Positions 1 through 12,510 of a DNA stretch of 64,000 nt are shown piece after piece. Made by a program: the position numbers and the translations under genes. The notes beneath the pieces were generated by a model. That model was not told the origin of the DNA, made no database searches, and saw only the letters and a list, made by a program, of their open reading frames with translations. The DNA comes from Batrachochytrium dendrobatidis JAM81 (lineage: Eukaryota; Chytridiomycota; Chytridiomycetes; Rhizophydiales). Where the stretch lies: NCBI RefSeq assembly GCF_000203795.2, contig NW_006281112.1:1-64000 (forward strand). The letters run 5' to 3'. How positions within the stretch are numbered: the first letter of the stretch is position 1; every line of letters starts with the position of its first letter.

Positions 1-469
1 CGATGGTCGAAATAGCGTGTATAATTCAAGTCGCGATGGAAATATTTTTGGCTGGTAATGTGGACAAGAACACAAGTGTTCACATGGCTGAGCATGTTAC
101 ATTTGAACAGATTCGATACAGTCTACTTGTCTTGTAATCATTCACAACACCATACGTTGTAATGGATGTTGAAACAATGCGATAGTATGTTTCAATACAA
201 GTGTGCATCGGTTACACAAACACACGACTTACAATTAGTACACAATGCATACTCGGCTACAATCGGAACGCGATACAAAGTTGGACCAATGAATATGTTT
301 ATTGTTCACAGTGTGTATGAGTAAGCTCAAGCCACCAAGTGTATTAGTCAGACACAACTAATACACAATCGTATGCTAATCGTGCATCGAGTATTGTCTA
401 TAAATAGCAGTGTAGTTTACACCTGGCTCGACTCATCAACAACAATCTTTATACGTTTAAACGATTAAA
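1..469 (+). promoter_or_regulatory. Upstream block of KEP-1 with TATA box
   Basis: This stretch is homologous to the upstream regions of the two related genes at 19844 and 42350. Shared landmarks run in the same order: the segment around the words tcgcgatg and ttggctggtaatgtgg, a block around gcgatagtatgtttcaatac, the phrase acagtgtgtatg, and catcgagtattgtctataaata. A clean TATA box (TATAAATA) lies at 399-406, 71 bp before the ATG. This copy is clearly more diverged than the other two are from each other. The left edge is cut by the window start. Confidence 0.75.
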
Positions 470-769
470 ATGCAGTTCACTAGTGCAGTCATTGTAGCAA
501 CATCAGCCATTGTGGCAGTCAATGCCGCTGCAGTTCCAGCATCGGACAGTGCAGGTTTACAGAAACGATCAGCAGATACGGTAGCATCGCCTATGGTTGA
601 TGGTTCCGATTTAAACAAACGATCATTCGAATCCAATTTTGATGCACCACATCTTGAACGTCGATCTTATGGCTTTGGAGGTTTTGGAGCAACTCATTTC
701 TGGCCTTCATGGACTTCAAGCATGTGGCCTTCGTGGAGATCCAGTTCCTGGAGTTCCTGGAACTATTAA
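470..769 (+). CDS. Secreted Kex2-type peptide precursor (KEP-1), 99 aa
   Basis: This is a single-exon gene. Residues 1 to about 20 form a signal peptide (basic-free start, Ala/Val-rich core, AAAVP after the likely cleavage site). The mature part is cut into segments by dibasic sites: LQKR, LNKR and LERR, each followed by Ser. This would release SADTVASPMVDGSDLN, a 12-residue SFESNFDAPHLE peptide and a C-terminal Gly/Trp/Ser-rich peptide with repeated WPSW motifs. The layout and several motifs match the products at 19844 and 42350, so the three are paralogues. Kex2-type processing is inferred from the KR/RR sites; the biological role (signalling, surface coat or host contact) is unknown. Poly(A)-like AATAAA occurs at about 821. 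Confidence 0.8.
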   Translation: MQFTSAVIVATSAIVAVNAAAVPASDSAGLQKRSADTVASPMVDGSDLNKRSFESNFDAPHLERRSYGFGGFGATHFWPSWTSSMWPSWRSSSWSSWNY

Positions 770-855
770 ACTATTAAACTAACTAAATCCAGACATCATG
801 ACTGGACAATCACAATTTAGAATAAACTAATAAACTAATGCATTACACTTATGGT

Positions 856-1180
856 CGTATTCGCGTAAAATGGAACACTAAATAACGGTGTTGGTGTATC
901 AAAGCCGGTTTTGTTTGATGGGTGTCATCAGATTGACTGGACAATACTGTGTTTTGAACTCTTGAAGTTTACTGGTTTTGTGTTCATTTTGTACCAAACA
1001 TTGATCGAATGTTCGCATCACATTCCTGTTCCAATACATGCCACATCGTTGAGCTTGTCCGATATGCAACTATACTTTGTATCAAAACAAATATTACAAG
1101 TAAACATTCAGCAGCTGGTATGAAAACAATGGTTGCGTTTTTGAAATGTGCGATCGTTGTTTTTTGAACTAGAGTATCTG
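856..1180. repeat. Dispersed repeat, copy a (decayed)
   Basis: It starts with a terminus-like word GTATTCGCGTAAAATGGA at 856-873. It then shares ordered fragments with 44763 and 57726: a gggtgtcatca...actggacaatactgtg stretch, the words gaatgttcgcatcaca, and aaatgtgcgatcg near 1150. The similarity is patchy and the right boundary is uncertain. No coding capacity is apparent. It follows KEP-1 by about 85 bp. Confidence 0.5.
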
Positions 1181-2779
1181 ATGTACGAGTTTTTACAATA
1201 CATCATAACTTGTTCAATGGTATGGTCGTCCAGATATGTGTTGGTTGTGTATAAACCCGATGTATGCAATACCACAATGACTGGATGTGGATTGTGTAGT
1301 ATGATCCGTTGGTCTGTGATCAACAAGACATTGAAAATACTATTGAATGAAAGACACCAGACAAGCAAAACTGGCATTTGGATTAGTTGTAATGGGAGTG
1401 ACTGGAGTGACTGGATTAATAAATAATACAGTGCAAGATGGTTGATTCAAGTTGATGTGTAACGTATTTATAGTAAAAGATGAGCATGTCACTATCAATT
1501 GATGGTTGTTTTGAAATAACATCTGAAATAAAGGTAATCATGGTATTGATTGACATTGTTGACATTGATGGCATATAATCAGGTTAATGGACCGTTTTGG
1601 GTCAGTGTGTGTAGAATACCAGATGACTGTTGTTTAGCAGTTATTTGACACACATCATAATTAGCATATTGTACGTTTTGTTTTTTGGATGGATTCGCAT
1701 CAATATTGAACATATTGTAAAGATGATGACGCAGTTATGAGAGTAACAATCCATTGAACGAGTCAAGAAATGAGCAATCTCGATCCATTTTGACTGTTCA
1801 AAATATCGTGCAGTAGTAAACTCAAACTATCAGCATCCAGATGAATGTTGTGTACGCTTGACTACAACATGCTATTATACACGAATCTGATTGTATATAA
1901 AGTCTTGAATCGTTCATGTTTGATGGTGATGCAAACTTGCAACCACAATATAAACCTGCACTTCAAACACATTCAAGTATCAAAAGAATACTGTGAATTC
2001 AGTGGTAAGAATCACACAAGCAACAAACAACCGCACAAGAATGCAGTTGAAGTTTAAGCGAATGTCTTGAATACATGAATATACTGATGATGGTTACTGA
2101 CAGTTTTATTTTTATGCATTTCCAGTTTATTTTCATCCTTACTGACGGCTGTGAATGATTCAATGTTGCTCAGTAAATCGATATTCATTATTCCGTGAAA
2201 CTGACAGTTTTATACACTGAAATACAAGTATTCCATTTACGTGAATATTGCAATCAAGTCATTCGATAATAGTTTAACAGCAAGTCAAGTGATTGTTAGT
2301 CCAAGTCCGACTAAACAGCATTTCAGACCATCAGAGTGGCTTATCAGGGCTGATGCATTACTAAGCCAAACACCCTTTCTCATTATAACAATATCAGCCA
2401 GCTGGATTCTATTGCAAGCAATTGATATCATAACTATCAAAATCCTACAAGCTTGCCAAATATACTCACCAGTCTGGTATTCAACTGTATGCCTGCTGCT
2501 CCAAGTCTAGACTGGACTGTGCTTTTGTGTCCGTCCGTCTATAGTAAGCTTGACTACATAATGAGCTTGCTGAGTATAACAGAAGGGAATCCTTATATTT
2601 GTCCAGAGCAGCATTGTGCTGCAACTATTTATGCTTTACCAATAAGCTGAACAAGACTAGTCTTGCTTTGTCCTATCAGCACTGACACTGGATTGAGTGA
2701 ATGGTATTGACTGTCCAGTCCAGCCATCTTATTGCTTAAGTTGGATGATTGCAGCTACCGTTCGTACTGAACCCATTGC
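1181..2779. other. Long spacer without a supported gene
   Basis: Only short open frames without domains, codon regularity or plausible splice partners are present. The stretch is AT-rich. At 2231-2249 it carries a right-terminus-like word (attccatttacgtgaatat) matching the ends of the dispersed repeats at 46684 and 57453, so much of it is probably decayed repeat. An open frame at 2205-2510 encodes hydrophobic residues but has no ATG and no visible link to the TLC gene downstream. Confidence 0.5.
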
Positions 2780-4652
2780 ATGTTTTATTTATGGTGGATG
2801 AATCCATCAGTCGGAATGGTTTTGTCCTGTTGCATTGCTAGTGTATATTCGTTGCTTGTCAATAAAAGCTAACTCAATCTCAATATCTTTCCATGTAATC
2901 CACAGTCGCATTTCCCTGCTCATTGATTCTGCAATCCATTCTCTTCTTTGGCTCATTGCGTTTATGGCCATCAGCATTCACCACTCCTGCTCAAATATCA
3001 TGGATACTTACCACCACGTCTTCTGTATTCATGACTGTTTCATCTCTGCCGTTTCTTTACGATTATTTCACCCATGATTCAGATCTATCCATGATGCCAC
3101 TTTTGAATGATCCTGCTGCTGTCGTTTGTTCGTACGTCCAACTATTGCAATGTCTGTTTATGTTGAAACAATGTTTGGTTTCATTTGCTAATTTACACTT
3201 GGGGTTCAACCCATCATTGCTATTCCAGCATGTTTTTTATTTCGTATCTAGTGTGCGATTTGATATTCGGATGGTGGTACTACAAGGAACAAATAGATTT
3301 GATTACTGGATGGTAGGCATTATTTAGTATCCGATTACTTGTATCAGCAGTCGGATATGGCTAATCTTTACCAACATTTCAATTCAGGCTCCATCATCTT
3401 ATATATCCAGTTGTCATCATTGCATCTATTGTGCTGCAGTTTCCAGGTGCATTTTTAATCGCTGCATTTATGGAACTTCCCACTATTGTACTTGCTCTAG
3501 GTCACATGAAGCGATCATTTAGAAGTGAATACCTGTTTGGATTTCTGTTTTTCTTGACCAGGATAGGTAACACTTTCAAGTATTTTTGAGCAACTATTGT
3601 GGTTTAAACTGAACTAATACAAATACCTATATATACTAGTATTTCATTTATATTTTGCGTGGCGTGCATATGTCGTGTGGTACCAATACCTTTATGTGAT
3701 GATCCTAGCATTAGGAACTTTTCCACTGCATATTCACTGGTTTGGTCGATGGGTAAAGCGGCAGATTCGTATTCTTAGAAAAAGAAAACATTTGGCTGAA
3801 CAGCTAGTTCAAACAGAATCATCCATGCAAGACGATGGTCTAATCAATGATGATGAAATTGAAAGTAATTCAGGAAGAGAATACGGTTGCACTACCAGCA
3901 TAGAAATTAACAATCCTATAGAAAACACAGGATTGGAAAGAAAGCCAGCTGGGTTCCCCATTTGGTCAAGTTTACGAAAGGATTCAATTGTGGCGAATGG
4001 TAGCATTGAATCAAGTAGACGTACTAGAGTGCATCATATGCGATCTGCTAGCGCGACTGTAGGCGGAGAAATTCGGTCACAGCTACCAGTATCTCTACCT
4101 ACATCCTCGACACTTGAAGCATCCTATGTGACAGATCCACGTCGGTCAAAAGTCACCGAGGCTCCACGCTCCATTCCAACTATGCCTTGCACCGCGACAC
4201 CACATTTTACTTCACGGCAGCCAGCAAATGAAAGTACTGAAACAGATCATCTATTAGGACTACATCCTCGGACAATTCCATATGATCGAGCAAGCGTTAT
4301 TCTTGTTCCTGAATATCGTGATACTGCTTCGTCAAGGTCACTGAGTGCAGCCGTCACGCGCATGAGATCAAGAGGAAGCACTGTTAGTTTTGGGGACAGT
4401 GGTCATGATAATAGGAGCAGTGTTCCGGGGTATGGATCCAGCTTTTTTCTTCCTGTGCCAAGTTTTCATGAACACAGTGGGTGGAATAGACATTGGCTGT
4501 CGTTTCCTGTAACTGAACCAACTCGAGACGGAGTTGATCCTGTTGATGTATTTGAAGAAAATGATGAGCTTTTGAACAATGGAATAGATGAGAGGATGGT
4601 TGTGGAAGATACTATGGATGACTGTGTCGGTGATACAGCTAATAATGGATAA
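2780..4652 (+). CDS. TLC-domain multi-pass membrane protein with long disordered tail
   Basis: The model is join(2780-2840, 2906-3131, 3229-3312, 3388-3566, 3640-4652), 520 aa; all phases agree and the total length closes in frame. Residues ~20-225 are hydrophobic with the TLC pattern: CDLIFGWWYYKEQIDLITGW, then LHHLIYPV, then MELPTIVLALG and a last membrane segment ending HIHWFGRW. The paired His after GW and the E-LPT motif are family hallmarks. TLC proteins (TRAM/LAG1/CLN8, TLCD) are membrane proteins linked to lipid sensing or synthesis. This one lacks the full ceramide-synthase motif and is closer to the TLCD/TMEM56 type. Residues ~226-520 are Ser/Arg-rich, disordered and probably cytosolic. 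The first exon (20 codons, donor GTGTAT) is the least certain part. Confidence 0.7.
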
Positions 4653-4922
4653 ATTTTACAGTTTTGGTGTATTTGTTATTAATCTACTGAATGTAAATGA
4701 ACAGGTTATATTGCTATTCAGGTATATGAGTGTGCACAGTTTACCCAATTATTGGCTATAATTGATCATCCATTTGTTTTATTATTATTTTGGCAATTTC
4801 AAATACACTGTATGATGGCGGTGATATCATTGGACAATGTCTGCTCATGATAAATATGTGCTTGATGATTTTATCGATTTTTTTACTGTGACTAAAACTA
4901 AAATTGAATCTATTTTTATTGT

Positions 4923-6004
4923 TTAAACGCAACATTGTATTGGATGTACTTTTCCATCCGATCTGTGTATACTAGATTTCTTCGATTCGAATAAGCTTTC
5001 TTGAGTTTTGCATACAGAATCATGTTTATCACTGTTTTCAATCAGCGTGGGTGGTAATTCTAATGCTGCTCGACTTTCCAACTGTACTTTTTTCTCTAAT
5101 TTATATTGAGCCCATTCTTGTTGCTGTATCTGCATATCTGTCTTGATCCGCGCATTGATTGACCGGATATTGGAGAAAATAGCTACGCACAACCATTCAA
5201 TAGATTTGTCTACATTTGGCTTGTCTGTCCACAACTGATCAGGTGTAGTACCAGGTGTATAAAGTGAGCATGCTCTGATTGAAACCAAATCATTATCAAT
5301 TGGTATTCCAGCCATTTGCAAATGATTATGCAACTTTTCGAGTGTGATACAATCTGTCGAATGTTGGTTTGTGATTAATCTAAGCACAATGGCATACGGT
5401 CCAAGTTTAATATGACTGGTTTATTTTTGTTCACATTTGTTGAAAACCAACATGGTTTTACTTACATTAATAAAGGCTTTCCTTGCATTTTAGGAAACGA
5501 GTAAATATCCTTCAGTGCCTGGACAGACTCGCCTAAACGTGTCAGATCCAATCCATCAATTACATACACATATCCATGAGCTTCAGCCAGATAGTTTTTC
5601 CAAATTGCTCGAATGGACTCGAGTCCGCCTAAATCGTATAAATTCATACGAATTGTCTTTTTTTTGGTACAACAAAAGGGTATGGGATTGATGAAACCAA
5701 GGCAAGCTGGTTGTTTAGTAGATGGTTGTAGTTGAACACAAGTTGTTATTTGCGTTGTCGAAAATCCCCAACCTGTCGGTGGTGGTTTGCTTATATCTAT
5801 TATACATTACAGTAGTGTGTCGAAGAATTAGAATTTTGATGGTTAGTTACAATAGTAATCCAAGTGAATTCAAATGCAATTTTGTATAGATAATGCATTC
5901 ACAAGTGGAATATTACCTCCTTTCAAACGATATATTAATGAGGATTTTCCAGCACCATCAATACCAAACACAGGAATAGTTAGACTGCATGGCGAGCAAT
6001 ACAT
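4923..6004 (-). CDS. ARL13: ARL13-like ciliary small GTPase
   Basis: The model is complement(join(4923-5379, 5466-5796, 5917-6004)), 291 aa; an alternative third-exon acceptor at 5415 adds 12 codons in frame. Visible parts are a P-loop GIDGAGKSS (~14-22), switch I PPPTGWGF, G3 DLGG followed by IRAIWKNYLAEAHG, and a C-terminal charged helix (about residues 215-250). DLGG plus R.IWKNY.AE.HG is characteristic of ARL13, the membrane GTPase that acts in cilia and flagella on ARL3 and inositol phosphatase trafficking. Cys3 and Cys6 could be palmitoylated as in ARL13B. The G4 guanine-specificity motif reads TNQHS where NKxD is expected. Its presence fits a zoospore with a flagellum. Confidence 0.82.
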
Positions 6005-6021
6005 TGACAGTATTCAAGTGT

Positions 6022-6215
6022 TCGCGTTCTAGTTCAAGAAAATAATAATTGCACGCTTCAGGAATGCAGCTGTTGTTCTCATGCTGGTCGCCAGAAAACA
6101 AGTGAATTAAAGCATTTAAACAGCATAATATTACTCAGAAAACTGTCATCAATCATTTCATGACCGACTGGTTATTATTCACTGACATGTTCGGTGTTTT
6201 TGACGTGAATATAGC
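6022..6215. repeat. Fragment of dispersed repeat in the ARL13/SYM1 divergent promoter
   Basis: The words gttctagttcaag, ttgcacg-ttca and gcagctgttgt at 6029-6080 match the inside of the repeat at 56994-57453 in the same order. The segment ends in a terminus-like tttttgacgtgaatata at 6198-6214. The fragment lies between the ARL13 start (6004) and the Mpv17 start (6290) and so forms most of their shared promoter region. Confidence 0.45.
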
Positions 6216-6289
6216 GATGAGCTGAGCAAACTTTAAAAGCTAAAATGCAATTCTTGACTTTCTAACCAGATCAACAACTTGTTGGTATC

Positions 6290-6931
6290 ATGTTTGTATT
6301 TCGATGGTATAGCAAGCATTTGAAACAACGACCAATGCTTACACAGGCATTGACTACTGGTATTCAACTTGTATTGTCTTGCATTTGATACTACTTTCAT
6401 GTAGCTTACATTGAACTGGGATGGTATTCAGGAGTACTTTTTGGAACAGGAGATGTGATAGCGCAGGTTGGAGTAGAACAGACTCCACTCGAGTTGGTTG
6501 ATTTGCTCCGTGTCGCTCGCCAAACAGCGTTTGGAACAACCATTTGTGGTCCAGCCATGGTTAAATGGTATGGCTTACTCAACCGTCGCATTCGTCTCGT
6601 TAACCCCTTCCAAGCTCTTCTGGCCAGAGTCTCTCTGGACCAACTGCTTTTTGCTCCGACATTTATCGGTATCTTTTTTGCTGCAACTGGAATCATGGAA
6701 AATCGTACCATGGATGAGATCAAAGCCAAGCTGGTCAAGGGATATCCAGATGCGCTTATAGGAAACTATCAGCTGTGGCCTGCTGTCCAGTTGATCAACT
6801 TTTATGTTGTTCCTGTCCATCATCAGGCACTGTTTGTCAATGTCATTGCATTGGGATGGAATACTTATTTGTCAGTACTAAATCGACGTAGTGGACTAAG
6901 TGCTGAGAATATTGTGGTTATCCCAAAATAG
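6290..6931 (+). CDS. SYM1: Mpv17/PMP22 family protein (SYM1-like)
   Basis: The model is join(6290-6359, 6432-6931), 189 aa. The N-terminus has the family signature W-x(5)-LKQRPMLTQALTTG, and after the 72-bp intron it reads VLFGTGDVIAQ. Later motifs are GP..VKWYGLLNRRI, DQLLFAP, and NYQLWPAVQLINFYVVPVHH followed by NVIALGWNTYLS. These are near-textbook Mpv17/SYM1 motifs, and the length equals the family norm. Family members are four-helix inner-mitochondrial (or peroxisomal) membrane channel-like proteins needed for membrane homeostasis under stress. The splice junction restores the conserved G-x-L-F-G-x-G-D motif, which strongly supports it. It diverges from ARL13. Confidence 0.9.
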
Positions 6932-7515
6932 TCGCTCATCTGCATTGCTTTGTATATAAACTTGTACTTGAATTTAAGCTGCTTGATTTACCTTTTTTGT
7001 TGGACTGAGCATGAGCGTGAAGAATGGGTTTGCAACTCACCAGAACATCTTCATGCAACTGAAACTATCTAGTTTGACAGGGTCAAGCAATATGCTTATG
7101 GCAAGACTGCTCACTTTCAAGTTTTTTCCAAGTGCCATTAAAGCCATTCAGATAAAAATAGATTAGATTTGACACGGATTGCAGACAAATAGCTCGAATT
7201 ACCGATTGTTAAAAAGGAACCGCAAAGGACAATGAATCAGAGTTGAACCCAATTCACTAAACTACAAGTGTTGAGCATATACACATACTATTGGATCTTT
7301 ACAGCTTTCAAAAATGTGTACCAAGTTTCCTGACAAGCATTCAGATGACATACTCGGTGTATATTGATACGAGATATATCGGTCATGTCTGTATTCGGTT
7401 TATTAATGTCAATACTCAATGTAATGATTTAGATTCAGCACTGGACAAAGTCATGCGTTTGCACTCATGCATTCATTCTCAAGTATATCACATCCAAATA
7501 GCTGAATGTTGCCAT
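6932..7515. other. Convergent spacer between SYM1 and CTF18
   Basis: These 584 bp hold the 3' ends of two convergent genes. I see no gene, RNA or repeat in it. Confidence 0.5.
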
Positions 7516-10500
7516 TTAAAAAAAGTCCTTCACATAGACAGTTGTTCGAACGGCGTTGGAAAATCCTTCGTTGTATTTGTAAGCTAGCCTCACCAGTGAT
7601 TCTGGTGCTTTGTTTTCTACAGTCAGAAACTGGTCAGTACAGAGTCATGTAAATCAATTTTCAGATTAAAATACACAGCATACTACCTTTATCAGACATG
7701 GCGAGGACTGTGGGTACTTTGGTATCGACCAGTCGACCAAAAAAGTCACGTACAGGCTAATCATAGTCAAAAGCAATGGCACAATCAATAAGCAACCAGA
7801 ATTGTCATTCAAAAGTAGATAACCAAACGGTCAAACCCTAAAACGTACCTGTTCTTCAATAGGAACCATTACTTGTCTAGATACAATCGCTTTCTTTAAT
7901 GTTTCGGCTAATACTGTGGATTTATCTTCTGGATTCAATACACGGCTAGATGTGGTAGCGTTTCGTTTTGCCATCTCATTCTGCATCGCCAAATCTTTTT
8001 TTCTAACAATGTTGCGTTCAATCTAAATATGCAAATCATAAGCCATGTCAATTTCCAGTCGTTCATGATCTGCATTTGAACCAGATGTACAACAATAAAG
8101 CATGATTGTAAGAAATTAATACGTACTTCGTGAGATATAAGCTGCTTGATTGTTTGTGATGGCTCATTTATGGGTTGTCGCGTCTGATCCAGTATCAGTA
8201 TATCATGAATAGGTCTGATCTCATTTATGTTGTCACATCACGGCATAAGATATAGTTAAAACCTCAAACAGCAGCATTGTCATATTTAAACATTGAGGAG
8301 TTGAACAATTTTAAAAACTTACGGATCAAATTCAAGTAATGTATGACCCGTGGGCCTAACTTTGGGTATCATTCGGATTCCAAAGGTCGACATGATAGAT
8401 ACCAATCGATCAAGCGTGGCTTGTTCTGTCGGACTCAGTGACTGGATGTTTGCCTAGAATACATTTGCATATCCAATATGTACGCATATAGATCAGTATA
8501 AATCAGTCAAGCAAGCTGCAGCCATATGCACGTTGGTATAATCAGATACTTACTGGTCGAAGCTCTGGTGACAAAATTGCAACCAAAAACGGTACCAATT
8601 CAAGTCTAACAGTTGATATCTGTCTCCACTCTCCACATTTGGCAGCCGTAATAAACGTCTGCATGATACCTTCCGTTTCCCTTTTGGCAACAAATGCGGC
8701 ATAATCTGCTCGAGGAAATTCCATCTTCATGTGTCGTCCTTGAGCATTGGCAAAAAGGCGATAGAAATTAACCAACATATAGGGCTGATAAGGCATAAGT
8801 TCAAACTGTTGATTGCGAGTGATACGAGACTCGAGTTGATCGAATATGTTGGTAGTGTCAGAAATATCATCCGAGTGTAATTGTTTTTGAGATGTAGACC
8901 GCATCGTCTCAAATCTAGATGTCTGGGGGTAAAATTCAAAGCAGCCTTGAAGTGGCTCAGTAATAATAATTTAAAGCATCGATAAAATGAAATTTTGGTC
9001 TGAAAAGTATATACATGGCAATAAAGTTACCTTGCATGATCTTGTCATATTCTCCTGCATGCTGAAGAGTAGAAACAATGCGGTCGATATACACGTCTGT
9101 TTGAACTATAATGATGCAAAGTATAACCAAATATTAGAAATGAAACTACCAATCTCCACAAATGCTATTTTTAAAATGCATACGCAGTACTTACCCTGTT
9201 TCGGTGCTCTGTTTGCGTCAATCTCGTCTCTGGTCATATATCCGACTCTTTTGGCTTCTTTCACACTAGGCATACTAAACAGCATCTGCCACACTTTAAA
9301 TAATCCTCTTGAAAAATCCTTGTGTCCAATATCTATTCCCAACAGCATTTCCTTTGTCAAATGGTCCGCTTTGCTACTCAAAAACTGAAGCGTATGTATT
9401 GCAGATCGCATATCGCCTTGAGTCATTTCACACAACGCCATCATGGTGCGAAGATCAGCATGTAGTCCCTCCCATCGACATATCTCGTAGAGACGCTTTG
9501 CTAAAGCTTGAAATGGAGGTGGACGAAACGTGAAAACTTGTGCAACTTGGCGAAGGGGTCGAAGAACTTGAGCGTATTGGTCATTGCAAATACATATTAT
9601 GGGACGTCTAAGTTGGCGTTGTACCTTTTTTTTGAGCTTTGTTACTTTTTTGGATGATTTGAAGTCAGAGTCTTCTGCACTATCTTTGGTTTCGGTCAAT
9701 TTGATCAGCATTTTGATAAAAGCCTGGTTTGCATTGTAAATGAATATAAATAAAAACTAGCCGATATAATAGTGTACAACACAATACAAAAACAGGAATA
9801 TTGAAATAGTCTTACCTGATCACCGCCGCCTGCATTAACACCATCAATTTCATCTATAATCACCAGATTAGGCTTTTTGTTGCCCATAACAGCTTGGGAT
9901 TCCACCGCACTTATAATTTTGTCCTTGAGCACCGCTGTAGTGCGATCATCACTATTCCAATATTTATGGCAGTATCACCTCGTTGTAAATAGCTGACCGA
10001 AATCGCTTAATCATGTATATTTCTATAATAAGTCGAGCAAAACGTACCTGGCATTGATTTCTACAACATTGTATCCGGCATGATGTGCAACAACATGAGC
10101 AAGAGTGGTTTTGCCTAAACCAGGTGGACCACACAAAAATAAAATACGGCGATCTGGTCGTTGAAGTTTATCCACTGGCTGTAAAACGCCAATATGACAA
10201 AACAATAAAGGATAGTTGTATAAGTGATAGTGTCATTTTGCTTGTATAAAAACTTGAATGCATATCTTACAACACTTGCCTTGTGCTGGTCAAATAGCGA
10301 CTTTTTTCGAAACTGAGATTGATTCATGGTGGCCAATGTTCGTTTCACGGGCTTTCCAAACACGCAATAGTCCCATTGCTTTACCCAAGTAAGCACTTGT
10401 CGATTTAGTTGCTAAAAAACTCAAGTTTAGTTTTGACTTGATTATTCAAAATATATCAATTACAAACAAAACTCACCTCATCTCCAACCATGTCAACATA

Positions 10501-12510
10501 CATTTTGGGTCGATACTTATCAACCCACAAAGCCTCGGCCGTGCCTTTCTTTTCAAGTTTAATGAGTGTGGAGGATTGATTAAAAGCCATATTGCGGCTA
10601 GCGTGTTCATCAGCCAGCATCTTGTCCATTTGCAGCTGTGTGCGAATTCCTTGGACTTGCTCCATTAACCTATGAATTGGTGTAGACAGGTACTCTTTAT
10701 GTATCACCTCTTCTCTTAAATTAGTGTTTAGTTTTGTGGATGAGGTAGAGGGATTATTAGCTAGATCAGCTGTAATGGATCGTTTACTAGAGTGTCCATT
10801 TTTCAGTTGTTTTGGAAAATAAAATCGTGTTCCAGATGAAGTCACTGCAGTTACAAATGACCGATCAGTGGGTGCATGCTTATACAACAGACTATCGCGA
10901 TTAGACGGCGTATTTTTTTCTGTAGCATCGGTAATGCTAGAAGATAGGGTTTTTGCAGCAATCTGAGCCATAACTGACTGAGCTGCACTTCGCAATGACT
11001 CATCCAGTTGGGTCGCTTTATCTCTCCGATCTTGTGGCGGTATGTGTTTTGAGGAAGATGCGGGAGTATTGTTTTTTGTTGGTGTAATTGCAGAAGCAGT
11101 TTTACTATTTTGCATCATCGCGAATACAGGATCCATTCTAATTGCGGCCATGTTAACAGGGGTGGATGAGTCTGCAGTTACATTAAGAATATCACTGGTT
11201 CTAAACATGGACAATGCATTGTGATGATTCTGAGGTGCTGATAAAGTGGGTTGCTCAGCACCTTTTTTAAGCTCAAGTGAAGACGCGGTGGAATTGAACG
11301 ATTCGGCGGTTGCATTTGTGTGAGAAAAAACACTGTAGTTGTACTCCAGCTGTCGAGTACGCTGAGGGGAAGACAATGATTGTCCAAACGAATCGTATTC
11401 ATTTATTCCATCCTCATCGCCACTATCAAACAACAGTCCTGTTCGAGATCGTTTGAGTCCAGCAATCTGGTGAATCTCTGGTTCGTTAGATGAGGAATGA
11501 GGAATACTCTCGTCTGAAACAAAAATGCGATTCAATATACTGTCAACTCGAGTAGAAGGCTCTTGATTCATTTCCTGATGTATTTTCGAATGCTGTTGAG
11601 CATGTTGAAGCAGCAAGTCGTTTTCTGTATCCTCATTGTTGTCATCTGTATCAGAAAACATGAGTGACAGTTTTGCTTCTTGGGTAGCAATGGAAGTATG
11701 ATCTCTATCAAAAGGGGATGTAATAGAAGATTGTGATGGTAGATCCATAATGTCATCTAGTTTCAATCGAGTCTCGACTGCCTGTGAGCTGTCAAGAGCA
11801 GATGCAGTGCCAAAAGTAAACTGGACATCATCTTCAATTGAATTGTGGAATAAATCGCCAAGTTTAGGTTTTTTGGTTCGAACTATATCAAGATTACTAG
11901 GAACTGGCATAGGCTGGTCCGTACAAAAGGAAGGCGAGGTGAATGCTGGTGGAGAAGAGTAAAATGTGTGATGACTGCGGTGTTCTACTCGGTGACGATC
12001 TGAAGCACAATAATGGATATAGCAAGATTAAGTATGATTTTTTTGCTGATAATCTATCATTTGAACTCTTACCATGAGTTTTAGTCTGAATGTTGGCAAC
12101 TCTTTGTGAAGGGTCGCCCGTGTGATCGCTGGATACGTCCAGACCATCATCGCAGTCAAAAAAAAGTCCGGTCACTCCCGATCCTCGATGTGGATTGCTT
12201 TGAAACAACTCTATCATTCATGCACAACAGTAATAAATCCAGATTATTACAACGGTGATACGAATCAAACTACAAACACAGTGATAGTCATGATACCATT
12301 AATACCGCTGTGTTGAGTAGAAATAAAAGGGTCAGTGAATTCAAGTGCTCCAAGACAGTCACTAGTATCTCCTAATTGCAATGCTTCATTTTCTTCAGCA
12401 TACATAGCTTCCCAAGCATCGATATTGCGACTGATGGTGGAATCATCACTTGCTTCCATTAATAATATGCTGGAAACTCGAATGATTCGCGCTGAGCAAA
12501 GATCGGACAT
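7516..12510 (-). CDS. CTF18: CTF18, clamp-loader subunit for cohesion (AAA+)
   Basis: The model is complement(join(7516-7616, 7687-7756, 7849-8022, 8127-8214, 8323-8453, 8554-8945, 9031-9096, 9195-9723, 9816-9951, 10048-10178, 10271-10411, 10477-11999, 12073-12210, 12306-12510)), 1274 aa, in frame throughout. A long disordered N-terminus (~600 aa) precedes EALWVDKYRPK. Walker A is GPPGLGKTT (~687), Walker B LVIIDEIDG (~745), and RRPIICICNDQYA is the next conserved strand. Later come GEYDKIMQ, PYMLVNFYRLFA and a C-terminus KYNEGFSNAVR..VYVKDF that binds Dcc1/Ctf8 in known homologues. CTF18-RFC loads PCNA and supports sister-chromatid cohesion and the replication checkpoint. The intron after 10271 could use a GC donor nine bases earlier in transcript order (AAG|GCAAGT) as well as the GT donor used here; both keep frame. 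Confidence 0.93.

Noticed and set aside
2205..2510. Hydrophobic open frame as first exon of the TLC gene
   Set aside because: It contains no ATG in frame and no splice path giving the right phase; the ATG at 2780 gives a complete in-frame model.
5425..5465. VFNKCEQ-like stretch as the missing NKxD motif of ARL13
   Set aside because: It lies in another frame inside the intron, downstream of a strong GTAAGT donor, and would need a 15-nt intron to be included.
7291..7587. Plus-strand open frame of about 98 codons
   Set aside because: It overlaps the conserved last exon of CTF18 on the other strand and shows no domain.
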